DNA of 64,000 nucleotides, taken from Diphasiastrum complanatum (taxonomy: Eukaryota; Streptophyta; Lycopodiopsida; Lycopodiales; Lycopodiaceae). Shown here piece by piece: positions 35,109 through 44,809 of the stretch. Where the stretch lies: NCBI GenBank assembly GCA_029204225.1, contig CM055097.1:26071039-26135038 (forward strand), written 5' to 3'. The translations under genes and the position numbers were made by a program. Numbering within the stretch: position 1 is the stretch's first letter; every line of letters starts with the position of its first letter. The notes below the pieces were generated by a model. It was not told the origin of the DNA. It saw only the letters and a list, made by a program, of their open reading frames with translations, and ran no database searches.

Positions 35109-35866
35109 TCATTTTTGCTTTTGATTAAGGCAAATGTAGCTGTCTATTTTCTCAACATGTTTTTCCATCTTGAAAAGTGTACCTTCCAAAATAGTACACC
35201 TTGATGTGGATACAATCAAAGGAGTAACCAATAGCCTATAAGGTGGAAACAAAGAATAACTAAAGTTAATCAAATGTTTATATTTGCAAGAATCTTTCAA
35301 TGGCTCTTGTCCCAATCGATTGTTTTCGATATGATACGATATGCTTAAGGCATCTCTAACACGAAGCAAATATGGCCAAAGAATTGTATTCAGAAAATCA
35401 ACTTTAGAATCATTGTTAAAGGGATGAAGAAAAATTTCATTACCTGGTGGATTCATACAAGCTTTGTATGGAGCATCATCAATCAACAAAGTATTGATTG
35501 GAAGCATTTCGTAGCATCTGTTCCAAAGGTAGCTCAATGGCTTGAAAAAAGCTTCAACTTGTCGGTTTCCAGGCTTTCTATACTTTGTCTCACTAAAGCA
35601 TTTTGTTTGATCCCAAATAACATGAAAGTTATAACGTCGTTTTCCAATTACATTTAAAAATGTCACACATTCTTGATGATTTGCATTGTCATAGAGCTCC
35701 AAATTCCGACTTCAAAAAGTTGGAACAAATTATCCAAAAACAATGTTGCTCCTCTATGCAATTGAATCGCGTTATCTCCAAGCATGAAGTATGCACATTC
35801 ACTATTTGGTTTTCCTTGTCATTTCTTCACAAGAAGTCCATTCAAGTTAAGTATTATATATTTCAT
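35109..35866 (-). pseudogene. FCP1/NIF-type phosphatase-like gene, decayed
   Basis: Minus strand from ATG 35866: KYIILNLNGLLVKK corresponds to the HAD motif I strand (normally D-x-D/N-G-x-L), here with N in place of the catalytic Asp. A stop follows, then HRGATLFLDNLF and EVGIWSS (HAD motif II region). After a frameshift near 35700 the frame 35702-35109 gives WDQTKC, FFKPLSYLWNR, NTLLIDDAPYKACMNPPGN (HAD motif III/IV, DD present), FLHPFNND, then LGQEPL. This is the plant FCP1-homology layout (Ser/Thr phosphatases related to the RNA polymerase II CTD phosphatase). With Asp-to-Asn, a stop and a frameshift it cannot be an active phosphatase as it stands. Its end is about 50 bp from the end of the convergent ParB-like gene. 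Confidence 0.68.
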
Positions 35867-35949
35867 AGGCCGATGACACATTGATAGTCCCAATCATGCA
35901 ATACAATCACATTGCAAATTAAAAAAAGAAATGTTGCCACAGAAAATTT

Positions 35950-36906
35950 TATTCAGACATGTAATGTCTGCCAGCAAGCATGACGACAGAATGAACCCTT
36001 ACATCCAGTTTTATCGCAAGCACCGTTTGAAAAATGGGGACTGGATTATGTTGGTCCTATTCATCCTGCTGTGCAAGGATCTCAGGCCTGATACATTATC
36101 ATCGCAACTGATTATATGACCAAGTGAGTTGAAGCCAAAGCTGTCAAAGTGGCTGATGCGAAATCTACGGCCAAGTTTCTATATGAAAATATTATAATCA
36201 AATTTGGATGTCCGATCAAAATTGTCAGTGACCGGGGTACACACTTTGTTAGTCAAACAATAAAGTGTTTACTGGAAGAATTTTTCATTATACACAGATT
36301 TAGTACTCCCTACTATCCCAGAGGGAATGGCCAAGCTGAATCTTCCAATAAGATTCTCTGCACCATTTTGACAAAGACAGTTGAAGCAAGTCGGTCTGAT
36401 TGGGAACATAAACTGTATGCAACATTATGGGCATTCAGAACCACTTACAAAAAGAGTACAAATCAAACACCTTTTCAACTGGTTTATGGTCAAGATGTTG
36501 TTATGCCAATTGAATTTTTAATCCCATCTTTACGCATAGCAGCATAGGAGCGATTAAATGATGATATATCTTTACAACTCCGTCATGAAGCGTTACACAA
36601 ATTATGTGAAACTCGATTGATGGCAGTTCATGCCTTAGCAGCAGAGAAAGCCCACCGCAAGGCATGGCACGATCGTCGATTGCACAAAAAAGATTTGAAA
36701 GCAGGAGATCTTGTATTGATGTACCAAACCAAGCTGATCAAGGGTAAGTTGAAGTTTACCGGGGAAGGCCCCTATAAAGTGAAGGAAATCCTGAACTATG
36801 GCGCAATAATTCTTGAGCACTTGGATGGAAAACAATTTGATACTCCGGTAAATGACAGCTGATTATGCAAGTTTTGGCAACCTACTCCGCTAGTTCAACA
36901 AGCCTA
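35950..36906 (+). pseudogene. pol: G2 integrase fragment
   Basis: Frames: the last Cys pair of the HHCC zinc finger near 35960, ATDYMTK near 36100, and an intact 132-codon frame 36149-36547 with SDRGTHFVSQ and GNGQAESSNKI, giving D and E of the D,D-35-E core, and TPFQLVYGQDVVMPIEFL. The C-terminal part is 36617-36862 (DLKAGDLVLMYQTKLIKGK, FTGEGPYKVKEIL), ending in TGA. Less broken than G1 across the core. Stops at about 36128 and 36545 still interrupt it. Confidence 0.83.
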
Positions 36907-37398
36907 ATCTCAATATATTTTTTAATTTTATTTGTTTTTCAATTTTTTGTTTTCAGTATTTAATTTGTTGACTTTTTTGAAAAAAGATAGTTAAAAAGGA
37001 AATTAAAAAAAAGAAAAGAAAAGACTGATGAGCAAAAGTCAGGAGGTCATCAACATAAGGAAAAGGAACAGTATTTTTTTATGGAAAATGACTTAGAAAA
37101 TTATTGATTGAGGCTGATTTGGCCAATATAGTATCAGAAACCTTCGTTGAGCTCTCAGACTGTACATCCACCCTTGATTTATCTAAATTGAGGTGGGCGA
37201 AGGTTCTTGACAAGAGAAAATCCAATTTTTGGGTCAGGCGAATGTTCAGTGATATGCCATTTTGGGAACCTTCGTCGAGCATCATAACCTCATTATGAGA
37301 CCTGCTAGATGATATTAAAATGTCAAAATTAGGTTGTCCATAGGTTCAGATTGTGAAAAAATGCATTTATGACAATACTTGGGCGAAGGACCCTCCTA

Positions 37399-37419
37399 GG
37401 CGAAGGTTCATCCTTCGCC
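37399..37419 (+). promoter_or_regulatory. Perfect hairpin between integrase and extra ORF (G2)
   Basis: Same 21-base 8-5-8 hairpin as at 14406-14426, at about the same distance from the flanking genes. The surrounding spacer 36907-37691 is non-coding apart from a short leader-like frame from 37557 that merges into the extra ORF. Confidence 0.6.
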
Positions 37420-37691
37420 AGCCCTGGAAAACATTTGCCTGATAGGTTCAGATCTCTAGAAATCTTCGCCAAGATTTTTATAGCCTATTTTTACAGTACT
37501 GCACATGCCTGCAAATTTTTGTTCAAAATTGATCAGCCAAACTACTATTCAGTGTAATGGACCCACCATATTCACCTATAAGTTGGCTGAATTCGATTCA
37601 TTCCTCACTTGTGCTAGCGAAGCTCTTGCAAATTTTTCTTGCGACCAAAGCCTTCCAAATTTCACGCATTTATAATTCTGTTCTAATCATC

Positions 37692-39560
37692 ATGTCTTCT
37701 CCCGATACTTCCCAGTCTCCGCGCTATACTATCCATCGTGATGTCCCATCTACAACGGACATCATGATTCTTCCTAGCACAAGCATGGTCACTAAATGGA
37801 TGACCCTTGCGGAGCCTCTATTCATTGCAATGGGTATTCATGAGAGAGCCTTTTCGAGTCGTATCAATATGGATTTCATCACTCTTGCCTTCAATACATG
37901 GAAGAAAGAGAAATCCAAATTCTATATCACTTTCCAAGGAGCCACACACAAAGTGCGCGTCACTGAGGCCGCACTTGCAGCTATAGGAATATCATCTGGT
38001 ATGCATGCCTCACCCAATCACAAGCACGCCAAACAGGCCATCAAGCCATTTATTGACCTCACCAACGATTTGCACTGGACCAATGATGGCTACCTTTTGG
38101 AAGCCATCACTGAGCCTTCCATCCACGCAGCTACCCAGCTTTTGAATAATTTCCTGATGGTTGGCAACCTCAGGAAAGACCGCATCACATCTCAAATCCT
38201 TCACAGGATAGTGGAATCCCACACTAAAATTGCCAAAGCCCCTCTTGAACCATATAATTGGTTCAAGACTGTTTCTGGTGAGCTCAAATGAGCTATTAAG
38301 GCCAATACTAAGCAGCAATTCGCTACTGGCTCTTTATTGTCCCTCTTAGCCGCTTCTCACTCAGAAAACAGAATTTATGGCTTCCACCTAGATTCCGTGC
38401 TTTCGGTCTATGAAGAAGCACTGGCAGAATCATCCCATCAGGCCTCAAGCTCTCATAGTCATCGTCGTCCACGCAGTGAGATCGTAATTCCTGATTCGCC
38501 TTCTGCGTCACGACGTCGCACTAGGCATACCTCATCAGCTGCGCTTCCACCCCCTGCTACTATTCGCACTGAACTTCCTACCCCCCTAGCCTCTGATGCC
38601 TCCCTTGCCTCTGCTCCCATACAAGGATAGTCTGTGACCATTGGGCCTACCATTCCCATCACAGCTGCCCAGGCCACCTCACCCCCGCACACCGAAGCCA
38701 CCTCATCCAACACAGTTCTTTATGGATATGTTCAATGATTCCGACCCCCTTGGGGCCATCGAAATCTTTGAAATGCCCCAGAGCCCAGCGCCCTTTGAAC
38801 CCCAATCCTCTGGAAGAGGATTCGGACATATCCATGAATCTAATATTGGTGTCGAAGATGCCAGCCAGCAACCTCACACACAAGGTAGGCCAGCCACACT
38901 TCGGGTCAACACAGCTGTAAAATCAACAAAATAGTTCGATGCCATAGTGCCTGAAGGGTTTGAAGAGGAGGATATTTTTGAAGAAGAAGAAACCGTGGCA
39001 CCTATTCCACGCCAACCAAGGACTCCTCCTGCTGTTGTCGCTGCCACGACCGTCGATTCTGGTGATGCTCTAGGGTTGGTTTCAAGCCTTGGGCAAGTGA
39101 TCCAGTCTATGCTGGATAAGAAGAAGGAAATGGAGCAGAGGATCTCTGATCTAGGATCCGAAAACACTCTGATCAGCCAGAAAATTGTCCAATTGGATGG
39201 AGAGTTCAAGATAGGCTGAAAGCGAAAAGAAGTTGGCCCAACAACAAGCTGATCGCTTGGAAATCTACATCAGCTCCCTGCAAAACACCCTGACCACCGC
39301 ACAGGATCAGGTAGATAAAGTAGTGCAAGATGCCAAGCAATAGGTGCAGCTGCTGAGGGGCAATTACAGATGGCCGAACAAGATTGCACACGACTTCAAG
39401 GTGAATTGGATGCGACCACCCTTGAGCATGATGCCTATTTGCAAACGCAAATACCCGATCATCCGGTCACATCGACGGAGATTGCGTATTTATTCAAAAA
39501 ACTGGAGACATACAAAGTGGCCCTTCAAGGATTCCAAGGTCGCTTTGATATGTTCAAAGG
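37692..39560 (+). pseudogene. Gypsy extra ORF (aORF), G2 copy
   Basis: ATG at 37692 (MSSPDTSQSPRYTIHRDV), the best start because the leader upstream is not shared as coding sequence. Open to a TGA at 38289 (about 200 codons), then continues in frame from 38292. N-terminal globular part: WMTLAEPLFIAMGIHERAF, MDFITLAFNTWKKEKSKFYI, VTEAALAAIGISSG, ATQLLNNFLMVGNLRKDRI. A Ser/Arg/Pro-rich linker (about 38430-38700) and an acidic stretch with EEEDIFEEEE (about 38960) follow, then a coiled coil 39085-39390 (DKKKEMEQRISDLGSENTLI). Lesions: stops at 38289, about 38630 and 38933, frameshifts near 38720 and 39215. Ends inside the homologous region at 39560. No membrane segment or signal peptide. Role in the element unknown. 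Confidence 0.7.
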
Positions 39561-40419
39561 AGCAATCTTGATTTTGAGGCAAATCCATGTTGTTTTCACC
39601 ATTTGTGTTCCAATTTTATGCATGGAATGCTGTCAATAGTTAAATTACTTTACTCTCCTTCCACTGTTTGTACAGTGATAGGTTTTCACACGTGTGAGGC
39701 CGCCCATCCACTTAATTGATCAATTAATTGTTGTTCTTGCTAGTTAAGTGCATGTTTTTGATCTAGATCAAGATCTAATCAATAGTTATGTGAAAGATCA
39801 ATAGAAGTAGCATCCAACACCTCGATTGAAGATCCATTTATGGTCCTAAAATTAGCAAAATCATTAGAGAAAATATGGGCCCAAAGAGGGCCCTATAAGA
39901 AATGCCATGTAGGAGAGAGAAAAATAACTATAAAGTAATTATAATATCATTTTCTAATTTCTTTACGCATCTGCCTGCACTGCTTTCCATGTAAATGAAT
40001 GCACCTTAGTTTAGTCACATCAAACTTCACTGGTGTTTAACCACAGTTAAAATATAATTTTACAAAATGCTGAAATATTCCCTCCCAATAGTTGGGAACA
40101 CTCAAAAATTTGAATTAGGAATGACATTTCTGAAAAAAGCCTATGCCATCTCTATCTCCAGCAGAGTCATTAGCGCCATCTCCCAATTTTCTACCTCTTG
40201 AAAGCAGCATCTTAGTTTTCTACTTGACGAAAGAAAAGCAACTATGCAGTAATGTGTTGATGTTGTTTTAACATCAACCAAATTAAAAAACTTACAGAAA
40301 GAGAGCTCAACACAATCAAAGAAAGAAGTGGAATCCAAAATGGCTAATGTGATATGCGTGGAGGGTATAGGAATGTGAAATGGATCTATCTTGATAAGCT
40401 CGTCAATCCTATGAACAAT
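39561..40419. repeat. Spacer with dispersed repeat copy (39679-39850)
   Basis: 39679-39850 resembles 46759-46940: both start GATAGGTTTTCACACGTGTGA or a close variant, share TTGTTCTTG, ATCTA..ATC, a CATCCAA block and TGGTCCTA. It looks like the end of a decayed LTR plus leader, but no coding sequence follows. Nothing else is recognised here. Confidence 0.45.
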
Positions 40420-41255
40420 TTATGGGTCGTTTGTTTGAATGACTATGACACCATGGACAAAATCATACCTATCTTTGATAGCCTTCGTAGCAATATCCGA
40501 CAAAGGTTCTGTTTTTTTATTTCTAAGTTTAGCCACCTCTAGCCAACTACAACATTTTGAAGATAGATCTTTCAGAAACTCAGAGGTGAAACTATATTTT
40601 TCCTCCAAATAATGCCATTTTATATAACTAGATATATTTAAAATCATCTTTTTGATAAGACTTGGCAACAAGATAAATTGTCATTCCAAAGAACTTCGTA
40701 ATAGACTGAATACCAAAAATTTTATTCTATAAATGTTCCAAATTCATTGATAGTTAAAAAATCCATTTCGTCCAAAATTTGTTGAAGCTCTACATTAGTT
40801 TTGGAGCATGCATATGGTCGATGCAATATGTTTCCATGAGTAGGCTTGAATTTATAAAGAGATCCAATCCTAGCTTTACCAAAACTAGTATTCGAAACAA
40901 TTCTAATCTTTTCATCCAAATAATGAAGAGCATAATCACATTGAATGTTTGAATTACTTGGACATTTCAGTGGACCTTTTCCACTTCCAATATCCATGGC
41001 AGAAGAAGAATCAACAATAGAACAATCCATTGAAAGTGATTCAAAAAACTCAATGTCACCACGCTTGACAAGTAAACAACCAATCTCCTCATTTGTGCTT
41101 GTAGCACATTGCAATATTTGAAAATACTCCCCAGCATTATTTACCAGCATATCTTGGTCAATAGCATGCACATCCATATTTGTTTCTAATATTGCATCAT
41201 ATTGTAAGTCTTGCACTTTGCATGAATTTATAGTCTCAAATTCAACTGCATCCAT
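40420..41255 (-). CDS. Unrecognised minus-strand reading frames
   Basis: 41255-40722 is a 177-codon frame (start MDAVEFETINSCKVQD; interior YALHYLDEKIRIVSNTSFGKA, GSLYKFKPTHGN) with mixed, globular-looking composition and no low complexity. 40671-40420 is an 83-codon frame immediately downstream (LIKKMILNISSYIKWHYLEEKY). I know no domain in either. They may be exons of the same gene as 42526-41606, on the same strand 350 bp upstream, but I cannot point to a convincing splice pair. A relic of a mobile element is equally possible. Confidence 0.35.
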
Positions 41256-41605
41256 TTTTTAAAGTCGTAATTGAGAACAGGCTGCCAAACAACACATGAG
41301 AATATAAATATGGAAACAATCTTCAAACTAATATAAAATTTACAACTTCTATTTAAATTTAACACATACCAAACTAACAAGTACAATTCAAAAGGCTTTA
41401 TTAGAAAACAGCGCAAAATATTTTTAAACTAGTCTAGACAACTCAAAATAAATTCAAGTAACATCTCCGACATACAAAAAAAAGTACAACAAGATCAAAT
41501 GTAATTTATGTCATGAAACTTGTTTACTTCAAGTTTGATTCAAATGAAAGTACATCTTCTACAAATAAACATCAACAAAAGTTGAAACTATACATAATTA
41601 AAATC

Positions 41606-42526
41606 TTAATTACCAAGATTATGTTCATCATTATTTTCCTCATGCAAGTCTTCTTGTATTTGGAAATCTTCATTGACTTGCTCATTTGGATCCATAGCAT
41701 TAGAAACAGCACTATTTTCATCGTCATCCACATCATCAAATATGTCTTTTTGAACCTCCACAAGTTGCATGAGTGCTATTGTTGCTTCCTTCGAAAATCC
41801 AACATGTTTACCAATAAATTGATCTTTACTATCATTCACATCTACTGCATCTGAATGTGAAATTCTTTTATCATCCCTTGAAACTTGATAATTAACAATC
41901 TCGTTATAAAACGCTTTCAAAAACCTCTCTCTTTTAGAGATGTCAACAAGAGAGATTGGACGTCTTTTGTTAACAAGACATGCCCTTCCTAATCCTCCAT
42001 ATGTAAATCCATTCAATATGTAATCAGACTCAACTGCAACAATAAAACAAAGAGTTTTAACTAGTGTGTTCACAATGGACAAAAGTTAAAAAAATTGTAA
42101 TGACTATTTATAAGAGTTATGCTATATATATTAATGAATTATTCGCCTACTCTATACAATAAATATGTACACACCTATCAATGTGGCAACCAAATGATTC
42201 CAAACTTCATTACATTTTGCTCGTGGATAAACAATGCCACCAGAAAGCTTCACCATGCCATATTTTGGAGTGCTCATCATTAGTTGATGACGATGCAATA
42301 ATTTCTCTTTGGAATTTGCATCATGTCTTCCTTTGATAATAGGAGGATCAGAATATGCTATCTCATCATATATAAATTGCAATCCTGTCTCTTGCATAAG
42401 ACCTATAGGGTATGGATTTTCATCATCTTTAGAAACAAAGATGAATAAAATTGTATCAAATTGACAGTTTTGCAATTGTGCATCCACTCCTCCGTTGAAC
42501 TTATAGAACCCAATTGTCATTTGCAC
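41606..42526 (-). CDS. Unrecognised spliced gene (two exons visible)
   Basis: Exon 42526-42175 joins 42033-41606 across a 141-bp intron (42174-42034). On the minus strand this is TTGATAG|GTGTGT...GTTGCAG|TTGAG: canonical GT-AG with a good acceptor, and the frame is kept (ATLI to VESDYILNG). Together about 260 codons. Exon 1 is globular (TIGFYKFNGGVDAQLQN, NPYPIGLMQETGLQFIYDEI, RHQLMMSTPKYGMVKLSG). Exon 2 starts ILNGFTYGGLGRACLVNKRR and ends in an acidic Asp/Glu/Asn-rich tail (DDVDDDENSAV). No family recognised. An upstream exon is likely because coding character continues beyond the ATG (FWSDHV before MQMT). The lack of in-frame lesions suggests it is real and not ancient. Confidence 0.55.
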
Positions 42527-43373
42527 ATGATCACTCCAAAATGTGAATATAACACTTATTTTTTTGTGTGTAGATTTTATGGATTAGTTTAGAAACTAGA
42601 TGGATTGATGCTTGTGCTTAGGATCATTTGTGATTGTGATAGCATGATTAACAAAAAAAAAACAAGCATTCGTCATCCACAAGTATCACAGTCATTTCAA
42701 AAGCAACCAAAGTTTTCACATTTCTCACTATTCTAGATTTCCAAAACCAAGAAACTAGTGTCTAGAAATGGATAACTAATGGAGCTTTATGAAAATTTCT
42801 ATTTTTAGATCTGATTTTCAGATTTACAGGTCTGAAAATCAGAACTTCAAAATGACAAAACATAGAATTTCAAAACTTGTTTTATGCACAAAGTTACACT
42901 ACCATTCCCTTCCTACATTGCCATCTTCATGAAACTAGGAAATAGAAAGGTGTAACTAATGAAGTTTGAATGAAAACTTCACTTTTCAGATTTACAGGTC
43001 TGTTTTCAAACACTTCATTTATGCCAAAAAAAACACTAGTTTTGATCAAAACACATAGCTAGAATCAATCGTTTTGCCAAAAAAAAGTTTGTGTATGTAG
43101 AGGAAGACTTCCTCTATCTATCCCACAAATCTTTTTTCAGAACTTTTAAAAACCCAAAGCCCACTTTAAAACTTCTCTAACATGATAAAAAATCAGCCCC
43201 TAAACAATTCTATAAGCATCACTACTCTCTTCCAAAGAGAACTAGATTCATTGGGTACTTCAGCTACAAGCTTCCTACAACTAGAAAAGCCTATAATATT
43301 CCCCAAAAAAAAATTTAGTTGGTGATCTTAATAGAACTTGAAGAAGGTTAGAAAGGTTACCATCCTTTGTCTA
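42527..43373. other. No recognised gene
   Basis: AT-rich sequence with two copies of a CAGATTTACAGGTCTG-like palindromic word (about 42821 and 42989). Nothing else is supported. Confidence 0.5.
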
Positions 43374-43385
43374 GCTCTGATACCA
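43374..43385 (-). other. Primer-binding site of an LTR remnant
   Basis: Minus-strand TGGTATCAGAGC, the intact tRNA-Met-type site, next to the putative LTR at 43386-44412. No gag or pol is found in the expected minus direction. Confidence 0.7.
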
Positions 43386-44412
43386 CTTTTACAAGTAGAG
43401 GTGAGGAAGTCCTCCAAATCCAAGGTAGAGCCTCCAAATGTCCTCCAAGCAACCTGCAAGCTTCAAGATGCTCCCCAACTCCAAGCTAGGATGCCTCCAC
43501 CTACAAGTAAGGATCTGCAAGCCTCCAAGGATCTCTCCTCCACCTGTGTCCCTACTCTTTAAACACAAAGATAGATAACAAGCTGGCCTCAAGTATTCAC
43601 CACCCAATCCCATAGCTAGATCCAAGCTCCAAGCAAGACCTATCTAGCACCCCTTGCTAACCATAAACAAATCACAAGCATACCACAACACTCCATAGCA
43701 TACTCAAGATCCAAACCCTACTTATGTCCCATACCATAAGCAAGATCCAAACCTCAAGCATACTAGCACAAGAAAGCACTCTACACACTAGTAGCAACAC
43801 TAGAGCATAAGCAAAGCAAACAAGAGAGATCTCCGCCCCCAATGGGCACCCTACTACCCTCATATAGATGGCCCATGGACCCCTCCAATGCACTATGGAG
43901 TTCCATGCTCATCCAATGAGAGAGAGAGAAGCCTAGGGGAGTTAAAGAATCTCCAAGAGGCTCCATAGGCTTATGGAATGTCAAGAGACACCTTCCATAA
44001 CCTATGACTCTTTGAATGCCTTTCTTGTGAGAGATGGGAACTCAATGGACACTTTAGAAGGGCGCCCTCCTACTAGGTCCCATTGCCCAAGTTGTGCAAG
44101 TATACTTTGGTCCTAGACCAATAAAGTGATATGGTTCAAGGTTGAGGCCCAAGGTTTAGAAAAATAGTCATCCAATGACTTTTTAACACCTCTCTAGGTT
44201 CCATACCTCCATCCAAGGTATAGACACCTACCTGCCCTTAACCAAGGACACTAGTACCTTAATCTAAGACATCTACCCTTAATACTAAGGGTACCCCTTA
44301 TCCAAGGGTCACGTGACTCCATATCTCTAACTAAGGTATAGTCACTTGCCTGCCCTTATCTAAGGGCACATACCCTTAATCCTAAGAATACCTTGCCATT
44401 TAGCCCCCAACA
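43386..44412 (-). repeat. Probable LTR remnant
   Basis: About 1027 bp between the primer-binding site and a minus-strand TGTTGGGGGCTAAATGG that looks like an LTR start. The inner end lacks the expected CA. It contains internal short repeats of CTAAGG/CCTTAATC/CTGCCCTTA words (44190-44400). Frames seen here (43338-43562, 43893-43672) are low in information and not called. Confidence 0.5.
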
Positions 44413-44809
44413 CTAAATGGACTAATAGGGGTCTGAAGTACTGTTAGTTACATAAGTATGTAACAAACTACATGGAGTCACATTTTAGTCAAGGTCAGGA
44501 AGTGAATGTAGGCAGGGGCAAAGAGAGTTTCATCTAGGTAGAGAGTTTTATTTAAGACAAATAGTCATGTTTTAGTTAGGGTCCGGAAGTCACAACAAAG
44601 ACATGGATAGGGAGATACATTCTAGGTATCACTTGTATTGGCCCTTGATAGGCGCTCGAAAACTCGTACTGTCTCCAAAATCGATGAGGCATAGAGTTGC
44701 ATTTCAGATAGGGATATGGAATCAAATTTTATGGATAGGCTATTCAAATAATAAAGTGATCATTGGGTCATGGTTCTGGCCACAACTTGGGGGCCATGTT
44801 TGAAAGACA
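44413..44809. other. No recognised gene
   Basis: Short non-coding stretch before DUF7869 copy B. A direct repeat of a TTTTAGT..AGGTC..GGAAGT phrase occurs at about 44482 and 44571. Confidence 0.5.

Larger units (their letters stand above)
35944..39560 (+). mobile_element. Ty3/Gypsy retrotransposon G2, 3'-half fragment
   Basis: Second copy of the G1 family. It starts abruptly within the integrase zinc finger (CNVCQQA; homologous to 13163 in G1) and runs through the integrase core, C-terminus, spacer with hairpin and extra ORF. It ends at about 39560, after FQGRFDMFK, where G1 continues. Both ends look like breakpoints: no LTRs or target duplication were seen. Confidence 0.83.
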
